Below are positions 5,789 to 7,382 of a stretch of 7,382 nucleotides of DNA, piece after piece. The notes beneath the pieces are model-generated. The model ran no database searches, was not told where the DNA came from, and saw only the letters and a list, made by a program, of their open reading frames with translations. The DNA is taken from positions 1 to 7,382 of the forward strand of contig USNZ01000058.1 of NCBI GenBank assembly GCA_900556255.1, written 5' to 3'. The DNA is from an uncultured Oscillospiraceae bacterium (lineage in GTDB: Bacteria; Bacillota; Clostridia; Oscillospirales; Ruminococcaceae). A program made the translations under genes and the position numbers. Numbering within the stretch: the stretch's first letter is position 1; each line of letters starts with the position of its first letter.

Positions 5789-5811
5789 ATTGCCAAAGGA
5801 GGCAACGAATC

Positions 5812-7176
5812 ATGCAAACCATCTATGCCAATGAATTGCTGGCGGGGCTGACACTGGCCGAGCCTGTGCCCGTTACCGCCGTTGTTACCGACAGCCGCAA
5901 GGTGCAGCCGGGCTGTGTCTTTGTCTGCTTTGCGGGCGAACGGGTGGACGGCCACGACTTTGCCGCCGCCGCCTACCAAAACGGCGCGGTGTATATCATC
6001 GCCAACCACCCCGTGCCCGGTGTGCCCGAAAACCGCACCGTCCTTGTGCAGGACAGCGCCCTGGCCATGGTGCGCATGGCGTCCAACTACCGTATGCTGT
6101 TCAGCCCGCGTATGATCGGCGTCACCGGCAGCGTGGGCAAAACCACCACCAAGGAGTTTTGCTATGCGGTGCTGTCGGCCTTCGGAAACACCTTAAAGAC
6201 CGAGGGCAACCAGAACAACGACATCGGCGTGCCCAACACGCTGTTCCGCCTGACCGCCGACACCGAGTACGCTGTGGTGGAAATGGGCATGGACCATGCG
6301 GGTGAAATTGAGCGCCTGACCCGCTGTGCCCGCCCCTCTGCCGCCATTATTACAATGATCGGCGTGTCCCATCTGGAAAATCTCGGCACGCGGGAGAATA
6401 TACTGAAAGCGAAGATGGAAATCTGCGCAGGTCTGCCCGACGGTGCGCCCCTTGTGCTGAACGCCGACAACGACCTGCTGCCCACCGCCAAGGTGCCGCC
6501 GCGGCTGCGCGCTGTTTGGTTCGGCATCGACGCACCCGAAGCCGATGTCCGCGCACTGGATATCACCACCGTGGCGGGCGGCACCCGCTTTACGCTGGCG
6601 GACGCCGAGCACGGCCGCTTTGCCGTGAGCATCCCCACCGTGGGGCGCCACACCGTGTACGATGCGCTGGCAGCCTACACCGCCGCCACCCGCCTGGGGC
6701 TGGACCCCGCCCGGTGCGCCGCCGCGCTTTCCCGCTACCAGGCCACCGGCATGCGCCAGCATATCGTGGAAAAGGGCGGCATCACCTTCATTGAGGACTG
6801 CTACAACGCCAGCCCCGACAGCATGAAGGCTGCGCTCTCTGTCCTCAAGGCACTGCCCAATGCCCGGAAGATCGCGCTGCTCGGCGATATGCTTGAGCTG
6901 GGCGGTGCGAGCGAGGAGGGGCACCGCCATACCGGCGAGTGGGCTGCTGACGCGGGCATTGATGCACTCATCGCCTACGGCCCGCGCAGCGCCGCCATGG
7001 CCGAGGCCGCAAAAGCGCACGGGGTTGCGGCGGTGCATTGCCAAACGGCGGAAGAAGTGCTACAATATGTACGGCAATTCGTGCGCCCCGGTGACGCTGT
7101 GCTTGTCAAGGCCAGCCACAGCATGGGCCTGGAGCAGCTGCTGCAGGAATACTATAAGGAATTGCCGCAGGGGTAA
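5812..7176 (+). CDS. murF: UDP-N-acetylmuramoyl-tripeptide--D-alanyl-D-alanine ligase MurF
   Basis: Cytoplasmic ATP-dependent ligase adding D-Ala-D-Ala to UDP-MurNAc-tripeptide, the last step in making the soluble pentapeptide precursor. The 454 residues match the family. Mur ligase domains appear in order. The N-terminal substrate domain includes VVTDSRKVQPGCVFVCFAGE. The ATP domain has the P-loop GVTGSVGKTTT (103-113), EGNQNNDIGVP, EMGMDHAGEI, and GVSHLENLGTRENILKAKMEI (184-204), which holds the lysine expected to be carbamylated (probably K201). The C-terminal domain has DCYNASPDSM (329-338), LLGDMLELG and KASHSMGLEQ. Start ATG 5812 has AAAGGAGG (5795-5802) 9 nt upstream. The gap to the PBP stop is 23 nt, and mraY follows after 33 nt, so it is part of the same operon. 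murE, often found just before, is missing here. Confidence 0.97.
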   Translation: MQTIYANELLAGLTLAEPVPVTAVVTDSRKVQPGCVFVCFAGERVDGHDFAAAAYQNGAVYIIANHPVPGVPENRTVLVQDSALAMVRMASNYRMLFSPRMIGVTGSVGKTTTKEFCYAVLSAFGNTLKTEGNQNNDIGVPNTLFRLTADTEYAVVEMGMDHAGEIERLTRCARPSAAIITMIGVSHLENLGTRENILKAKMEICAGLPDGAPLVLNADNDLLPTAKVPPRLRAVWFGIDAPEADVRALDITTVAGGTRFTLADAEHGRFAVSIPTVGRHTVYDALAAYTAATRLGLDPARCAAALSRYQATGMRQHIVEKGGITFIEDCYNASPDSMKAALSVLKALPNARKIALLGDMLELGGASEEGHRHTGEWAADAGIDALIAYGPRSAAMAEAAKAHGVAAVHCQTAEEVLQYVRQFVRPGDAVLVKASHSMGLEQLLQEYYKELPQG

Positions 7177-7209
7177 GCACCCCAACACACGTTTGGAGGA
7201 ATCAACGGC

Positions 7210-7382
7210 ATGGAGCAAATCTCATCCCTGTTGGCGGCGGCAGCCGTCGGCGGCTTTGCCATCACGGCGGTGGCGGGCAAATTCATGATCCCGGCGCTGC
7301 ACCGGCTGCACTTTGGCCAGACCATCCGCGAGGAGGGCCCTACATGGCACAGCAAGAAAAACGGCACCCCCACCATGGGCGG
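7210..7382 (+). CDS. mraY: phospho-MurNAc-pentapeptide transferase MraY, N-terminal part
   Basis: Integral membrane enzyme that transfers phospho-MurNAc-pentapeptide from UDP to undecaprenyl phosphate, giving lipid I, directly downstream of MurF in the pathway. Only 57 complete codons lie in the window; the gene runs off its end. The first membrane segment is visible (about residues 5-30, starting [19 protein letters not shown]). After it comes [20 protein letters not shown] and then TMGG, the hallmark opening of MraY. ATG 7210 has GGAGGA (7195-7200) 9 nt upstream. The murF-mraY order is standard for the dcw cluster. Confidence 0.95.
   Translation, partial: MEQISSLLAAAAVGGFAITAVAGKFMIPALHRLHFGQTIREEGPTWHSKKNGTPTMG

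Overview
This is a GC-rich chromosomal stretch from a Gram-positive bacterium. It carries the front half of a division and cell-wall (dcw/mra) cluster, preceded by a small unit containing the 16S rRNA methyltransferase gene rsmD. Three things point to a high-GC member of the Firmicutes (Bacillota), perhaps Oscillospiraceae such as the Faecalibacterium/Gemmiger/Subdoligranulum group: the gene order, a PASTA-bearing class B penicillin-binding protein, and a Clostridia-type coiled-coil protein next to rsmD. The phylum is well supported; the genus-level guess is inference. All genes are on the + strand.

Unit 1 (about 38-1206): a strong sigma-A-type promoter (TTGACA, 17 nt, CATAAT) drives rsmD, then a 158-residue coiled-coil protein of unknown function whose start overlaps the rsmD stop by four bases (ATGA). 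An intrinsic terminator at 1165-1206 ends the unit. The coaD gene that often follows rsmD in Firmicutes is not here.

Control region (1207-1386): five TGGGT-like elements at helical spacing (1238-1283) form a probable MraZ operator. They are followed at once by two consensus DnaA boxes (1286-1294 and 1307-1315). I could not assign a convincing promoter here.

Unit 2 (1387 to beyond the end): mraZ (GTG start), rsmH, an FtsL-like membrane protein, a class B transpeptidase (FtsI/PbpB/SpoVD family, two PASTA domains), murF, and the first 57 codons of mraY. Together these give the septal transpeptidase and its small bitopic partner, completion of the UDP-MurNAc-pentapeptide (MurF), and its transfer to the lipid carrier (MraY). 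The autoregulator MraZ and the ribosome-modifying RsmH lie at the head, as is usual. murE is not between the transpeptidase gene and murF, where it often lies.

The most interesting non-coding element is the 98-nt gap between the ftsL-like gene and the transpeptidase gene. It can fold in two mutually exclusive ways: a long hairpin (3276-3330) that leaves the transpeptidase ribosome binding site free, or an alternative 16-bp helix (3284-3300 with 3329-3347) that buries it. The coding content is otherwise an ordinary, well-conserved cluster; I see no mobile element, CRISPR array, tRNA or rRNA.
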